Below are positions 1 through 8,225 of a stretch of DNA of 64,000 nt, in pieces (the first letter of the stretch is position 1; every line of letters begins with the position of its first letter). Origin of the DNA: SZUA-430 sp964483585 (GTDB lineage: Bacteria > Pseudomonadota > Alphaproteobacteria > Micropepsales > Micropepsaceae); the NCBI GenBank assembly GCA_964483585.1, contig CAZABH010000001.1, forward strand, positions 62,001 to 126,000, given 5' to 3'. The notes beneath the pieces were generated by a model. The model was not told where the DNA came from and did no database searches. It saw only the letters and a list, made by a program, of their open reading frames with translations. The translations under genes were made by a program, and so were the position numbers.

Positions 1-313
1 TGAGGGCGATGAACTCGATGATGCAAACCACGCAAAGCAGCATCGACAATCCGTGATTGATGATGGACATCGCATCAGTACGTGTCGCTTTCACAATCTC
101 TACGAACAGAAGCAGAAGGCTGAGTCCCATGAAAACGTCAGCAAACGAGACGCCCCAGGAATCCCCCGAGAACATGTTCACGCTGAAGATCGGAACTACC
201 ATCCACGCATCCGGCTGGTCTCCCGCGATCCCGGTGAGAACCACGAAATTGTAGATGATCAAGGGAAAGATCAGCAGCGGAAATATGTTGAGTATGGTGA
301 TGGTTCTGCCCAT
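1..313 (-). CDS. Membrane protein, partial (3' end outside window)
   Basis: The minus-strand frame starts at an ATG at 313 and stays open to the left edge, so at least 104 codons are present and the C-terminus is missing. The product is very hydrophobic. It begins MGRTITILNIFPLLIFPLII, which is a first membrane segment, followed by a short polar stretch rich in Asp and Trp and then two more hydrophobic segments at about residues 50-70 and 80-100. It reads like a small alphaproteobacterial integral membrane protein. I do not recognise a named family. It lies 90 nt downstream of the LABN gene in the same direction and may be co-transcribed with it. Confidence 0.6.
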   Translation of the reverse strand, partial: MGRTITILNIFPLLIFPLIIYNFVVLTGIAGDQPDAWMVVPIFSVNMFSGDSWGVSFADVFMGLSLLLLFVEIVKATRTDAMSIINHGLSMLLCVVCIIEFIAL

Positions 314-403
314 GAAATCCTCGCTTCGCGGTTTGGGTCCTGCTTATGAACCGGAACTCTATCAGCCGAACCGGAACGGGCCAAGTTGAAGCAATGATAA
401 GGG

Positions 404-712
404 CTATTTTGTGGCGGGGGGCGTCGTGCCACCCGAGCGTGAACGTTCAGCGAAAATGAGGTACAGGTTACGTACGTATACAATCAGACCAAGAGCTTGA
501 CCGGATATAAACACCGGATCCCGCTTGTAGACTGCATAGGTCAGCAGGATTGTGCCGCCAAGGACACTGAGCCACCAAAAAGCGACCGGGACCACGCTGC
601 GCCCCGCCTGCTCACTTGCCCACCACTGCACGAGCATGCGGGACATGAAAACGGCCTGCCCGCCGAAACCGATCAGGATCCAGACATTCTCCCATGTAAG
701 CCAGTCGAACAT
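404..712 (-). CDS. Lipid A biosynthesis N-terminal domain (LABN) membrane protein
   Basis: A 102-residue protein consisting of a single LABN domain (PF07578). The hallmark pattern is visible: GFGGQAVFMSRMLVQWWASE near residues 15-35, then VPVAFWWLSVLGG and a C-terminal membrane segment with YVRNLYLI. The domain is named from its occurrence in LpxB-associated proteins, and its stand-alone copies are usually found beside polyprenyl-phosphate glycosyltransferases. It starts 6 nt after the stop of the upstream GT2 gene, so the two are almost certainly one operon. Inferred role: accessory membrane subunit in making or moving a lipid-linked sugar for the envelope. The catalytic role of stand-alone LABN proteins is unproven. 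Confidence 0.85.
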   Translation of the reverse strand: MFDWLTWENVWILIGFGGQAVFMSRMLVQWWASEQAGRSVVPVAFWWLSVLGGTILLTYAVYKRDPVFISGQALGLIVYVRNLYLIFAERSRSGGTTPPATK

Positions 713-718
713 CTCTGC

Positions 719-1456
719 CTAAAGCTCCTCTACCGACCCGGGTTGGCGCGCACGTCGCAGCAGCCAGCGAACGCCAACCAGATCGGACAAGGAGACAAGC
801 AAGCGATCGAGTGTTCCGTACTTCGATATCCCGTGGGATCGCGGTCGATGACGAACATCGGCGTGAGTGACCCGATAGCCCTCGCGGAGCATCATGGCTG
901 GAAGGAAACGATGGATGTGATCGAAATAGGGGAGCAGCAGAAACGCATCCCTTGAAAACAGCTTGAGCCCGCAACCCGTATCACGCGTGCCATCATTCAG
1001 GAGCCATTGCCGAACCCCATTCCCTACGCGAGAGGAAATGCGCTTGATCCAATTGTCTTGTCGCTTCAGGCGCTGCCCAGCAACAAGCCCCAGCACACCG
1101 CCCTGGCCAACCTCGCGAGCCCACACGTCCAGCAACAGCGGAATGTCAGCAGGATCATTTTGCCCATCACCATCAAGCGTGGCGACGAGCCGGCCTCGAG
1201 CGGAGATCACGCCTGTGCGAACGGCTCGGCTCTGTCCTGAATTGCGACCATGTTTCAGGACACGCAGTTCCGGCACCCGATCACGGGCCGCGAGAAGGGC
1301 TTCAGCCGTTCCGTCTCGGCTGGCATCGTCAACGAAGAGCACTTCAAAACTTGTTTTCCCGCGCAGAGCCGAACAGATTTCCATCAGCAGCGGAACCGCG
1401 TTCTCTACCTCATCCTTGACGGGCACAACGACGGACAGTTCAGGCAAGGCAACCAC
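719..1456 (-). CDS. Family 2 glycosyltransferase, polyprenyl-phosphate sugar synthase type
   Basis: 245 residues, GTG start. The GT-A fold is evident: LSVVVPVKDEVENAVPLL at the N-terminus, FEVLFVDDASRDGT for nucleotide binding, and the metal-binding acidic motif TLDGDGQNDPAD near residues 95-105. It resembles the DPM1/ArnC/RgtE group, which transfers a sugar from a nucleotide to a polyprenyl phosphate at the cytoplasmic face. It lacks the C-terminal pair of membrane helices found in some ArnC-like enzymes, so membrane attachment may depend on the LABN partner 6 nt downstream. It diverges from the two ArnT-like genes, which could use its product as donor. Sugar identity cannot be read from sequence. 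Confidence 0.85.
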   Translation of the reverse strand: MVALPELSVVVPVKDEVENAVPLLMEICSALRGKTSFEVLFVDDASRDGTAEALLAARDRVPELRVLKHGRNSGQSRAVRTGVISARGRLVATLDGDGQNDPADIPLLLDVWAREVGQGGVLGLVAGQRLKRQDNWIKRISSRVGNGVRQWLLNDGTRDTGCGLKLFSRDAFLLLPYFDHIHRFLPAMMLREGYRVTHADVRHRPRSHGISKYGTLDRLLVSLSDLVGVRWLLRRARQPGSVEEL

Positions 1457-1733
1457 GAAGCATCTCCAATCACCGGGCGATCTCTGGGCTCGCAGACTTG
1501 TTAACCGGCGCGCGGAGAGGCGGGCTCATTTTCACTCAGGCCCGGAAAATCGGCTTATACAAGTGACGGCGTCTGCATTCCAGAGGTTAACGCAAAAGCC
1601 GTCCTATTGAAGAGCCCCTCTTGATCGGAAAATCGATCTTGTAGAGCCTGAGGCTGGGACACCAGGCCCCGCTTGAGAATTGCACAGAGGCTGGGCATTG
1701 TACGCGCCGCAACCTCAATGGTTAACTCCCTCC
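1457..1733. promoter_or_regulatory. Divergent intergenic region between GT2 and ArnT-like operons
   Basis: 277 bases between two divergent transcription units of the same pathway, so it must hold promoters in both directions. No convincing -35/-10 pair or perfect operator was found by eye. There are short CAGAGGCTGGG/CTGAGGCTGGG-like near repeats around 1648-1695. The 5' boundary depends on the ArnT start chosen (1734); a later ATG at 1788 is also possible. Confidence 0.3.
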
Positions 1734-3440
1734 ATGCAAAATCGCCGGTCAGCCGCAGCCTATGACAGCACCAGCCTGTGGTCCCTGATGCTCGCCCACC
1801 CGAGAGCGATACTCGTTGCGCTCTGCCTCCTGATGTATCTGCCGGGCCTGACAACATTGCCGCCGCTTGACCGGGATGAGTCGCGCTTCACACAAGCGAC
1901 CAAACAGATGATCGAGACTGGTGACTTCATAGAGATCCGTTTTCAGGAGGAACCAAGAAATAAGAAACCGGTCGGCATTCACTGGATGCAAGCCATCACA
2001 GCTGGCTGGCTTACTGCCGAACCGCACAACGCGATCTGGGCCTACAGGTTGCCATCCGTCATGGCCGGCATTCTTGCGACACTCTTTGTGTTTGGCTTGG
2101 GCAGAAGGCTTTTCGATGAAGAAGTCGCCCTGATCGCCTCTGGCATATTTGCATCCTCATTGATGCTGATAGGAGAGGCCCACATAGCCAAGACGGATGC
2201 AGTTCTGTTGGCCTGTGTTGTAGGCGCTCAGTATTTGATTGCCCAATTCTTCATGGCCGCGCGCCAAGGCGCGGAGCGACCCAAGTTGCGGTATTCTGCG
2301 TTGCTGGGATTGGCAATGGGACTGGGCATCCTGGTCAAGGGACCCATGATCCTTTTATTCACGGGGCTCTCGGTCTTCGCTTTATCATTTTGGGAGCGCA
2401 GATGGGCGTGGATCATGTCGATGCGCCCCATGTTCGGCCTTGGTATAATCATACTGATCAACGTGCCATGGCTGGTCGCTATAGGATTGGTCACCAACGG
2501 CCAGTACTTCATGGACGCCATAGGCCTTGATTTCCTGGGCAAGGTGTCTGGTTCGGCCGAAGGCCATTGGGGGCCTCCCGGATACTACTTGATATCGATA
2601 TTGATTGGGTTCTGGCCTGGCTGGCTTTTTCTGACACCCGCGATCATTTATGCGCTGTCGAGGCTGCAGGAAGGCGCCGTTCGCTTCCTTCTGACCTGGG
2701 TCGTCCCGGCCTGGATCGTGCTGGAACTGCTCCCGACGAAACTCCCCCACTACCCGCTCCCGCTCTACCCGGCGCTGGCTCTGCTTTGCGGAGCAGCCGT
2801 AATGGCCGGTGTCCGCGAAAGCAGGGGCTTCATTGACAACATCTGGGTCAAGATTGGGACCCTGCTGTGGGTAATGGTATCCATCGCACTGGCCGGAGCG
2901 CTGGTTATGTTCCTGCCAGGCACCTATGGGACCGGCAGCGACATCGTTCTTTGGATCCTCGCTGTCCCAATCGTCGCCGCTGCTTGTACTGCTGTTTACT
3001 TCTTGCTGCGCGGAGAAGGCGAAAACGCGTCAATTGCGGCGATAGCAGCCGGGGCGCTTTTTGCCATCGTTGCCATGATGGCCGTGGTGCCTGGACTGCA
3101 GCAGTTTCTCGTAAGCACGCGGTCAGCAGAACTAATAGCCCGCACAGGAGCGGCACCCGCGGCTGTCACTGTAGTTGGCTACCACGAGCCGAGCCTCGTG
3201 TTCCTTGTCGGCACAAGGATAAAGCTGGCCGCATCAGGAGCAGAGGCGGCCGATTTCCTGACCAAGACCCCGGAATCGGTCGCGCTTGTCGAAGATGCCC
3301 ACGTGGCAGACTTCTTACAGCACCTGCAGAATAACAATTTCAGCGCAGACGCAATTGATAGCGTCTCGGGTATCAATTACTCGAAAGGCGGACGAAGGGT
3401 AACGCTTACATTGTACAAGCTGGGGAAGACTGGACCGTGA
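1734..3440 (+). CDS. ArnT/PMT-family lipid-linked sugar glycosyltransferase 1
   Basis: 568 residues from ATG 1734. After a short cytoplasmic N-terminus and one membrane helix comes the catalytic loop with LPPLDRDESRFTQATKQMIE and the EPRNKKPVGIHW segment, typical of GT83/GT39-type enzymes (PF02366/PF13231) that use polyprenyl-phosphate sugars in the periplasm. About a dozen membrane segments follow, then a C-terminal soluble part. ArnT adds aminoarabinose to lipid A, and homologues add galacturonic acid, glucosamine or mannose to lipid A, core sugars or proteins. Acceptor and sugar are unknown here. The next gene overlaps its stop (TGATG). A later start at 1788 would keep the first helix; I chose 1734 on length. 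Confidence 0.85.
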   Translation: MQNRRSAAAYDSTSLWSLMLAHPRAILVALCLLMYLPGLTTLPPLDRDESRFTQATKQMIETGDFIEIRFQEEPRNKKPVGIHWMQAITAGWLTAEPHNAIWAYRLPSVMAGILATLFVFGLGRRLFDEEVALIASGIFASSLMLIGEAHIAKTDAVLLACVVGAQYLIAQFFMAARQGAERPKLRYSALLGLAMGLGILVKGPMILLFTGLSVFALSFWERRWAWIMSMRPMFGLGIIILINVPWLVAIGLVTNGQYFMDAIGLDFLGKVSGSAEGHWGPPGYYLISILIGFWPGWLFLTPAIIYALSRLQEGAVRFLLTWVVPAWIVLELLPTKLPHYPLPLYPALALLCGAAVMAGVRESRGFIDNIWVKIGTLLWVMVSIALAGALVMFLPGTYGTGSDIVLWILAVPIVAAACTAVYFLLRGEGENASIAAIAAGALFAIVAMMAVVPGLQQFLVSTRSAELIARTGAAPAAVTVVGYHEPSLVFLVGTRIKLAASGAEAADFLTKTPESVALVEDAHVADFLQHLQNNNFSADAIDSVSGINYSKGGRRVTLTLYKLGKTGP

Positions 3441-4948
3441 TGTCCGCGGCCATCGCTTGGACCAGAAGTCACCCCATTGCACTCCTCGCAGGCTTTGTCG
3501 CTGTCCTGACCTTGGGCCGCATCATCGCCCTTGCGCTAACGCCACTCAACTTGGGCCCGGACGAAGCGCAATACTGGTCATGGAGCCTTTATCCTTCCGC
3601 AGGCTACTTCTCCAAACCACCCTTTATTGCGTGGCTCATCGGCGCATCGACTGCCATGTGCGGAACATCGGAGTTCTGCATCAGACTACCCTCCCCGCTC
3701 CTGCATGCCGCAACCGGCTTCGTGCTCTTCCTTGCGGCAAGACGTCTATATGACCAGCGCGTGGCCTTCTGGTCTGCAGTGTCCTACTGGCTGATGCCCG
3801 GAACCAGCTTCTCGTCCTTGCTCATAACCACGGACGTGGCTTTGCTTTTCTTCTGGGCCCTAGCTCTTTGGGCAATCGCAGAAATGCGCAACTCCCGCAG
3901 CACAGCTTGGGCCGCACTTCTAGGCGCGAGCATCGGCCTTGGCCTGCTGTCGAAATACGCAATGATCTATTTCGTTCTGGGACTGGGCATCGCGCTGCTC
4001 TGGGCACGCGACACGCGCCAACTCATGAAGGATGCAAGACTTATGCTTGCTGGCCTGATTGCCCTTTTGATCCTCGTGCCGAACGTCATCTGGAACATGA
4101 CCAACGGGCTTGCGACGGTCCGGCATACAGCCGCAAACGCCAACTGGAATGCCGAGAACCTGTTCAATGTTTCGAACGCCCTCGGCTTCGTCGGCGCACA
4201 GGCAGGCATTATCGGCCCGGTTGCTGCGGGCGTGTTGATCTGGGGCGCCGTGATGGCATTCCGCAAGTGGGGTCTTTCGACTGAAGACCGGCTACTCCTG
4301 TCGTTCTCTGCCCCTATCATCCTCATAGTCACGTTTCAGGCATTCATATCCAGAGCCCATGCGAACTGGGCGGCCCCTGCGTTCATTGCCCTGTCCATAC
4401 TCATTTGTGCATGGGCACTGAGGAGCACCTCGCGCTGGCCACTCGCCAGCAACGCATTCGTAAATGGCGCAATAGCTGTTCTTCTGTGCGGATTGGCGGC
4501 GAGTCCGACCTTGGTATCTTTTCTTGGTCAGGACAACGCTGCCAAGAGACTGAGGGGTTGGCCAGAGGCGGGGGGAACGATCATGACAATTGCGTCATCT
4601 GCGCCCTTCACGGCAATCCTCAGCGATGACCGCGAGGACATTGCATCCCTCACATACTATACCCGCGACCGTAAGTTACCCCTGCGGATGTGGCCCAGCG
4701 CAAGCCCGGGCAATGAGTACGAAGCCCGCCACGCGCTTACGCCGGATATCGCATCCTATGTGTTGCTGGTCACACGCAGACCGGATGCAAGCAACATCAC
4801 CAGCGCCTTCACCTCGACAGAGCGCATAGGCACGATCGAGACCCGCCTCGATGCGAAGCGAACGCGCATCTTCTACCTCTATGCACTGACCGGACCGGTG
4901 ACTGCGGCAACTTTTCCATCTTTTTTCGATCGTCCGTCTACAGATTAA
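3440..4948 (+). CDS. ArnT/PMT-family lipid-linked sugar glycosyltransferase 2
   Basis: 502 residues from an ATG that shares one base with the stop of the previous gene; a GTG three bases upstream is an alternative. PF13231-type architecture: N-terminal helix, catalytic loop NLGPDEAQYWSWSLYPSAGY, then FSKPPFIAWLIG and some ten further membrane segments. Acidic residues in the first periplasmic loop (D-E of GPDEAQYW) match the catalytic acidic motif of the family. Two adjacent ArnT-like enzymes plus a lipid-phosphate sugar synthase suggest two additions of the same or related sugars to one envelope acceptor. The reading frame downstream of its TAA stays open to 5230 (see findings). Confidence 0.85.
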   Translation: MSAAIAWTRSHPIALLAGFVAVLTLGRIIALALTPLNLGPDEAQYWSWSLYPSAGYFSKPPFIAWLIGASTAMCGTSEFCIRLPSPLLHAATGFVLFLAARRLYDQRVAFWSAVSYWLMPGTSFSSLLITTDVALLFFWALALWAIAEMRNSRSTAWAALLGASIGLGLLSKYAMIYFVLGLGIALLWARDTRQLMKDARLMLAGLIALLILVPNVIWNMTNGLATVRHTAANANWNAENLFNVSNALGFVGAQAGIIGPVAAGVLIWGAVMAFRKWGLSTEDRLLLSFSAPIILIVTFQAFISRAHANWAAPAFIALSILICAWALRSTSRWPLASNAFVNGAIAVLLCGLAASPTLVSFLGQDNAAKRLRGWPEAGGTIMTIASSAPFTAILSDDREDIASLTYYTRDRKLPLRMWPSASPGNEYEARHALTPDIASYVLLVTRRPDASNITSAFTSTERIGTIETRLDAKRTRIFYLYALTGPVTAATFPSFFDRPSTD

Positions 4949-5062
4949 ATACAATCCGCCACAAATCATCGTTTCGCACATCCAAGGGCAAACAGAACCC
5001 TCCAAGCGAACAGCCAAAGTGTTTCGCGAAAGCCGGAATCAGATCAGCTGTACATAATCGGA

Positions 5063-5230
5063 GTGAAATCAATATCTGATCCGAGTATCTCTTCTCTTGA
5101 AACAACGATTACGGAGATTCGGGAAAAAAAGAATTGCAAGATTGATCTCGTCGAATGCATGTCAATACGCGATTACTTCATAAGATCCCGCACTCAATAC
5201 AGAAGCGTTTACGGATTCGACAGGCGCTAA
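5063..5230 (+). other. Possible small open reading frame, 55 codons, GTG start
   Basis: A frame open from 4949, in phase with the end of the upstream glycosyltransferase gene, has its first start codon at GTG 5063 and ends with TAA at 5228-5230. The predicted peptide is polar and charged with a run EIREKKNCKIDLVECMSIRD and an aromatic, Arg-rich tail. No Shine-Dalgarno sequence stands at a useful distance (GGA lies directly against the GTG). No family is recognised. It may be chance, a remnant of a lost gene, or a real short protein. Confidence 0.2.
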
Positions 5231-5255
5231 TCCCACGTTTACTCACGTGTTGTAT

Positions 5256-5284
5256 TTGACGGACAGCGAATCGTGCTGCATGAT
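5256..5284 (+). promoter_or_regulatory. Candidate sigma-70-type promoter for the kamA-like cassette
   Basis: TTGACG (5256-5261), a 17-base spacer and CATGAT (5279-5284), about 80 bases before the kamA-like start. The -35 box matches 5 of 6 consensus bases and the -10 box 4 of 6. A small inverted repeat CACGT-N6-ACGTG lies just upstream and could be an operator. Confidence 0.4.
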
Positions 5285-5366
5285 TCACAAGTTGGGGAAA
5301 GCGCGAGGCTGCGCGTGAACGATTTGGGGAAACAGTCGACCAACACGAGGGGCTCAAGACCTGTCG

Positions 5367-6737
5367 ATGACAGTGCACACCTTTGTTAAGGGCGCCAACA
5401 CAGCGGCGCATCTGAGGTCACCGGCGAAGCAGAAGAGGATGGAGCAGCCAACGGGATCCGGCAGCGATGCTGGGCCCCAGCCAGCGCTCGACCTTCCAAC
5501 CCTCGGCACGCAACCCGGCAAACCTGCCGAAGCTCAACTGCAGCAGCCCCGGAAGGCGAACCGCTTCCCGGTCAGCGCTACCGCACGCGACTTCTACAAG
5601 CGTAACTTTCCCGGCACGACGCCGGATGACTGGAACGACTGGCGCTGGCAGGCCCGCACGCGGATCCGCACCCTTGAGCAACTCGAACGGATGTTCAGCC
5701 TTTCACAGGACGAAAGGTCGGCAGCCCTTCGCCACAAGGGGTCGCTCCCAGTTGGCATCACACCCTATTATGCAAGCCTCATGGCGCACGCCGATGCCTC
5801 CGAGCCTCTGCGGCGCACCCACATCATGGTCAACGACGAATACGTGCGCCTGCCCGGCGAGGAAGACGATCCTCTGGGCGAGGATCACGACACGGTCGTC
5901 CCGGGGCTCGTCCATCGCTATCCGGACCGCGTGCTGTTCCTGACAACCGGCTTTTGCTCGACCTATTGCCGCTACTGCACCCGCTCACGGATGGTTGGCA
6001 ATCCGGGTGGCGAATATCAGTTCTCTACCTCGCAATGGGAAAAGGCTCTGACCTACCTGGAAGAGCACACCGAAGTCCGAGACGTCCTCCTGTCCGGCGG
6101 CGACCCCCTCTCCATAGGCGATGACAAACTCGACTGGCTGCTGACCCGTCTGCGTCGCATCAAGCACATAGAATTCGTGCGTATCGGCACCAAGATCCCG
6201 GCCGTTCTGCCCATGCGGATCACGCGCGACCTCGTCAAGATGCTCCGAAAGCATCACCCGCTCTGGATGAGCATACACTTCACCCACCCCACGGAAATAA
6301 CGCCAGAAACCCGCGAAGCAACAGCCAGACTGGCCGATGCAGGTATCCCGCTCGGCTCCCAGACAGTACTCTTGAAGGATATCAACGACGACGCTGGAAC
6401 CATGAAGTCGCTGATGCACAGCCTTCTGACCATGCGCGTCAAGCCGTACTATCTGTACCAGTGCGATCCGATAAAGGGGTCCGGCCACTTCCGGACCCCC
6501 GTGCACAAGGGCATCGAGATTATGGAGGCGCTGCGCGGCCACACGACCGGTTACGCCTGCCCGATGTTCGTCGTGGATGCACCAGGCGGCGGCGGCAAGA
6601 TCTTGCTGGCACCTGATGCAATCGCAGGCCGTGATGGTGATGACCTGCTGCTGCGCAATTTTGAGGGGCGGATATTCCGTTATCCAGATCCCGGCGGCAA
6701 ACTAGGTCATGGAAGAACAACAATAGCTGTAGAGTGA
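5367..6737 (+). CDS. kamA: Lysine 2,3-aminomutase-like radical SAM enzyme
   Basis: 456 residues. The radical SAM cluster motif is CSTYCRYC with cysteines 197, 201 and 204. PLP-lysine is K411 in VVDAPGGGGK. In Clostridium LAM, two Asp residues hold the substrate epsilon-amino group; their equivalents are present here as D367 (YQCDP) and D404 (VVDAPG). Glutamate 2,3-aminomutases replace these, so an L-lysine to beta-lysine reaction is the best prediction. The C-terminal zinc cysteines of clostridial LAM are absent, as in EpmB. An extra Pro/Gln-rich N-terminus of about 60 residues precedes the family match, so the true start could be ATG 5439. The next gene overlaps the stop (TGATG). Not obviously an EpmB, since no efp or epmA lies nearby. 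Confidence 0.8.
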   Translation: MTVHTFVKGANTAAHLRSPAKQKRMEQPTGSGSDAGPQPALDLPTLGTQPGKPAEAQLQQPRKANRFPVSATARDFYKRNFPGTTPDDWNDWRWQARTRIRTLEQLERMFSLSQDERSAALRHKGSLPVGITPYYASLMAHADASEPLRRTHIMVNDEYVRLPGEEDDPLGEDHDTVVPGLVHRYPDRVLFLTTGFCSTYCRYCTRSRMVGNPGGEYQFSTSQWEKALTYLEEHTEVRDVLLSGGDPLSIGDDKLDWLLTRLRRIKHIEFVRIGTKIPAVLPMRITRDLVKMLRKHHPLWMSIHFTHPTEITPETREATARLADAGIPLGSQTVLLKDINDDAGTMKSLMHSLLTMRVKPYYLYQCDPIKGSGHFRTPVHKGIEIMEALRGHTTGYACPMFVVDAPGGGGKILLAPDAIAGRDGDDLLLRNFEGRIFRYPDPGGKLGHGRTTIAVE

Positions 6738-7723
6738 TGGTACCACCGAAAATACTGATCCTGATTCCAGAGCTGAAGGAGATCGAGCCAGACGACAACA
6801 TGGCCACGATCTCAACGGCGCGGGAACTTCAGAAACATTACGATCAGCTCGGTTACCCGCACGAAATGCTGCACTTCGAGTATGACCCATCGGAGTTCAG
6901 GGCCGCTGTGCGGGAGATGGCACCGGACTGCATCTTCAACCTCGTTGAATCTGTATCCGGGGGCAGTCGCCTGATTCATGTTCCGCCGATCTATATCGAG
7001 GAGATGAACCTCCCCTACACAGGCAGCCCATCGCACGGCCTGGAGTTGTCCAACGACAAAGTACTTGCCAAGAAGATCCTGAACTGGCTCCACGTACCTA
7101 CACCTGCATGGGGCAGCATGCGCTCGCTAAGGGATGAGGGCACAAGTGGCACATGGATTGTGAAGGCCCGTCACGAGCACGCATCTTTCGGGATCACGCA
7201 GCGAAATGTGACCCAGAGCACAGCCCAGGCAATAGAGGTGGCGCAACAGCTGACCGCAGAACACAAGATTCCTTGGATGATCGAAGAGTTCGTGTCCGGC
7301 CGGGAATTCAACGTCTCGATGATCGAGACACCCGAGGGTCCGCGCGCCCTGCCCGTCGCCGAGATCGTTTTCGAGAACTACGGTCCGGACCTCTACAACA
7401 TCGTCGATTACAACGCGAAATGGAACGAGCAAAGCTTCGAGTATCGGAACACCGTTCGTCGTTACGACTTTCCGGATGCCGATGCCGCGCTGCTGGGAAA
7501 ACTTCAGGAGCTTGCGCTTGAAACCTGGTACGGCTTCGACCTCAGGGGTTGGGCACGGGTAGACTTCAGGGTGGATGCCGCGAACAACCCCTACGTCGTC
7601 GACGTCAACGCAAATCCGGACCTGTCGCTGGACGCGGGCTTCATGGCAGCAGCCAACCGCGCAGGCATCACGCCCCAAGAGGCCATTCGCATGATCACCG
7701 ACGCAGCATTCGAGGCCGAGTGA
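6737..7723 (+). CDS. D-alanine--D-alanine ligase-like ATP-grasp ligase
   Basis: 328 residues from ATG 6737 (GTG 6734 is an alternative). Ddl-like order of motifs: FNLVES near residue 75, YTGSPSHGLELSNDK near 100, WIVKARHEHASFGI (ATP-binding Lys and loop), EEFVSGREFNVSM, and the metal-binding end VVDVNANPDLSLDAGF near 300. The substrate end differs from true Ddl: DVNANPDL replaces the usual EVNT-PG motif. The cell-wall Ddl is normally beside mur genes, and none are here. Both flanking genes overlap it, so it belongs to the aminomutase cassette. Inferred role: ATP-dependent amide-bond formation with a beta-amino acid or its derivative. Substrate unknown. Confidence 0.8.
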   Translation: MVPPKILILIPELKEIEPDDNMATISTARELQKHYDQLGYPHEMLHFEYDPSEFRAAVREMAPDCIFNLVESVSGGSRLIHVPPIYIEEMNLPYTGSPSHGLELSNDKVLAKKILNWLHVPTPAWGSMRSLRDEGTSGTWIVKARHEHASFGITQRNVTQSTAQAIEVAQQLTAEHKIPWMIEEFVSGREFNVSMIETPEGPRALPVAEIVFENYGPDLYNIVDYNAKWNEQSFEYRNTVRRYDFPDADAALLGKLQELALETWYGFDLRGWARVDFRVDAANNPYVVDVNANPDLSLDAGFMAAANRAGITPQEAIRMITDAAFEAE

Positions 7724-8196
7724 CGGAGTTTCGATTAGTCCTGCGTCCGGCAGATATTGACGATGTCAGGCGCCTCGTTCAGGAAACCGGTGTCTTCTCC
7801 GCAACGGAAATACGGTGGGCTGGCGAAGTGATCGAGGCCGCCCTGAAGGACCCGGCGGGCGCGGGCTACTTCACTCTTATGGCGGATGGAGACGTTGGTC
7901 TCGAAGGGTTCTCCTGCTACGGACCCATCGACGGCACGCAGAACAGGTTCGACCTCTATTGGATTGCTGTCTCGCCAGCAGCACAGGGCAAGGGACTGGG
8001 TGGAAAACTCCTGTCGGCAAGCATGGCGGACGCACGCAGCCGCGGCGCGACGCACATGTTCATAGACACATCCACACGCCCCGACTACGCAGCCGCACGC
8101 GCGCTCTATGTCGCCCAGGGCTTCGAATTGCAGGGAACCCTGGTCGACTTCTACAGCGACGGGGATGGCAAGGCCATATTCGGAAAGCGGCTCTGA
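7720..8196 (+). CDS. GNAT-family N-acetyltransferase
   Basis: 158 residues from GTG 7720, overlapping the ligase stop by four bases (GTGA). Typical GNAT fold: RLVLRPADIDDVRRLV at the N-terminus, strand 4 with DLYWIAVSPAAQGKGLGGKLL, where QGKGLGGK is the acetyl-CoA pyrophosphate loop, and the terminal ALYVAQGFELQGTLVDFY. Longer upstream starts would lie inside the ligase gene. In methanogens and some bacteria a lysine 2,3-aminomutase (AblA) works with a GNAT (AblB) to make N-epsilon-acetyl-beta-lysine, a compatible solute. A similar role is possible here, but the ATP-grasp gene between them is not part of that known pathway. Confidence 0.8.
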   Translation: MTEFRLVLRPADIDDVRRLVQETGVFSATEIRWAGEVIEAALKDPAGAGYFTLMADGDVGLEGFSCYGPIDGTQNRFDLYWIAVSPAAQGKGLGGKLLSASMADARSRGATHMFIDTSTRPDYAAARALYVAQGFELQGTLVDFYSDGDGKAIFGKRL

Positions 8197-8225
8197 CCAC
8201 CACCGGTATCCAACCCCGCTACCTG

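Larger units (their letters stand above)
4949..5366 (+). other. 418-base gap upstream of the kamA-like cassette
   Basis: The longest stretch without a confident gene in the window. It is more AT-rich than its surroundings. It contains a possible short open frame (5063-5230), a candidate promoter (5256-5284) and a small inverted repeat CACGT-N6-ACGTG at about 5234-5249. No terminator for the preceding glycosyltransferase gene was found. Confidence 0.5.
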
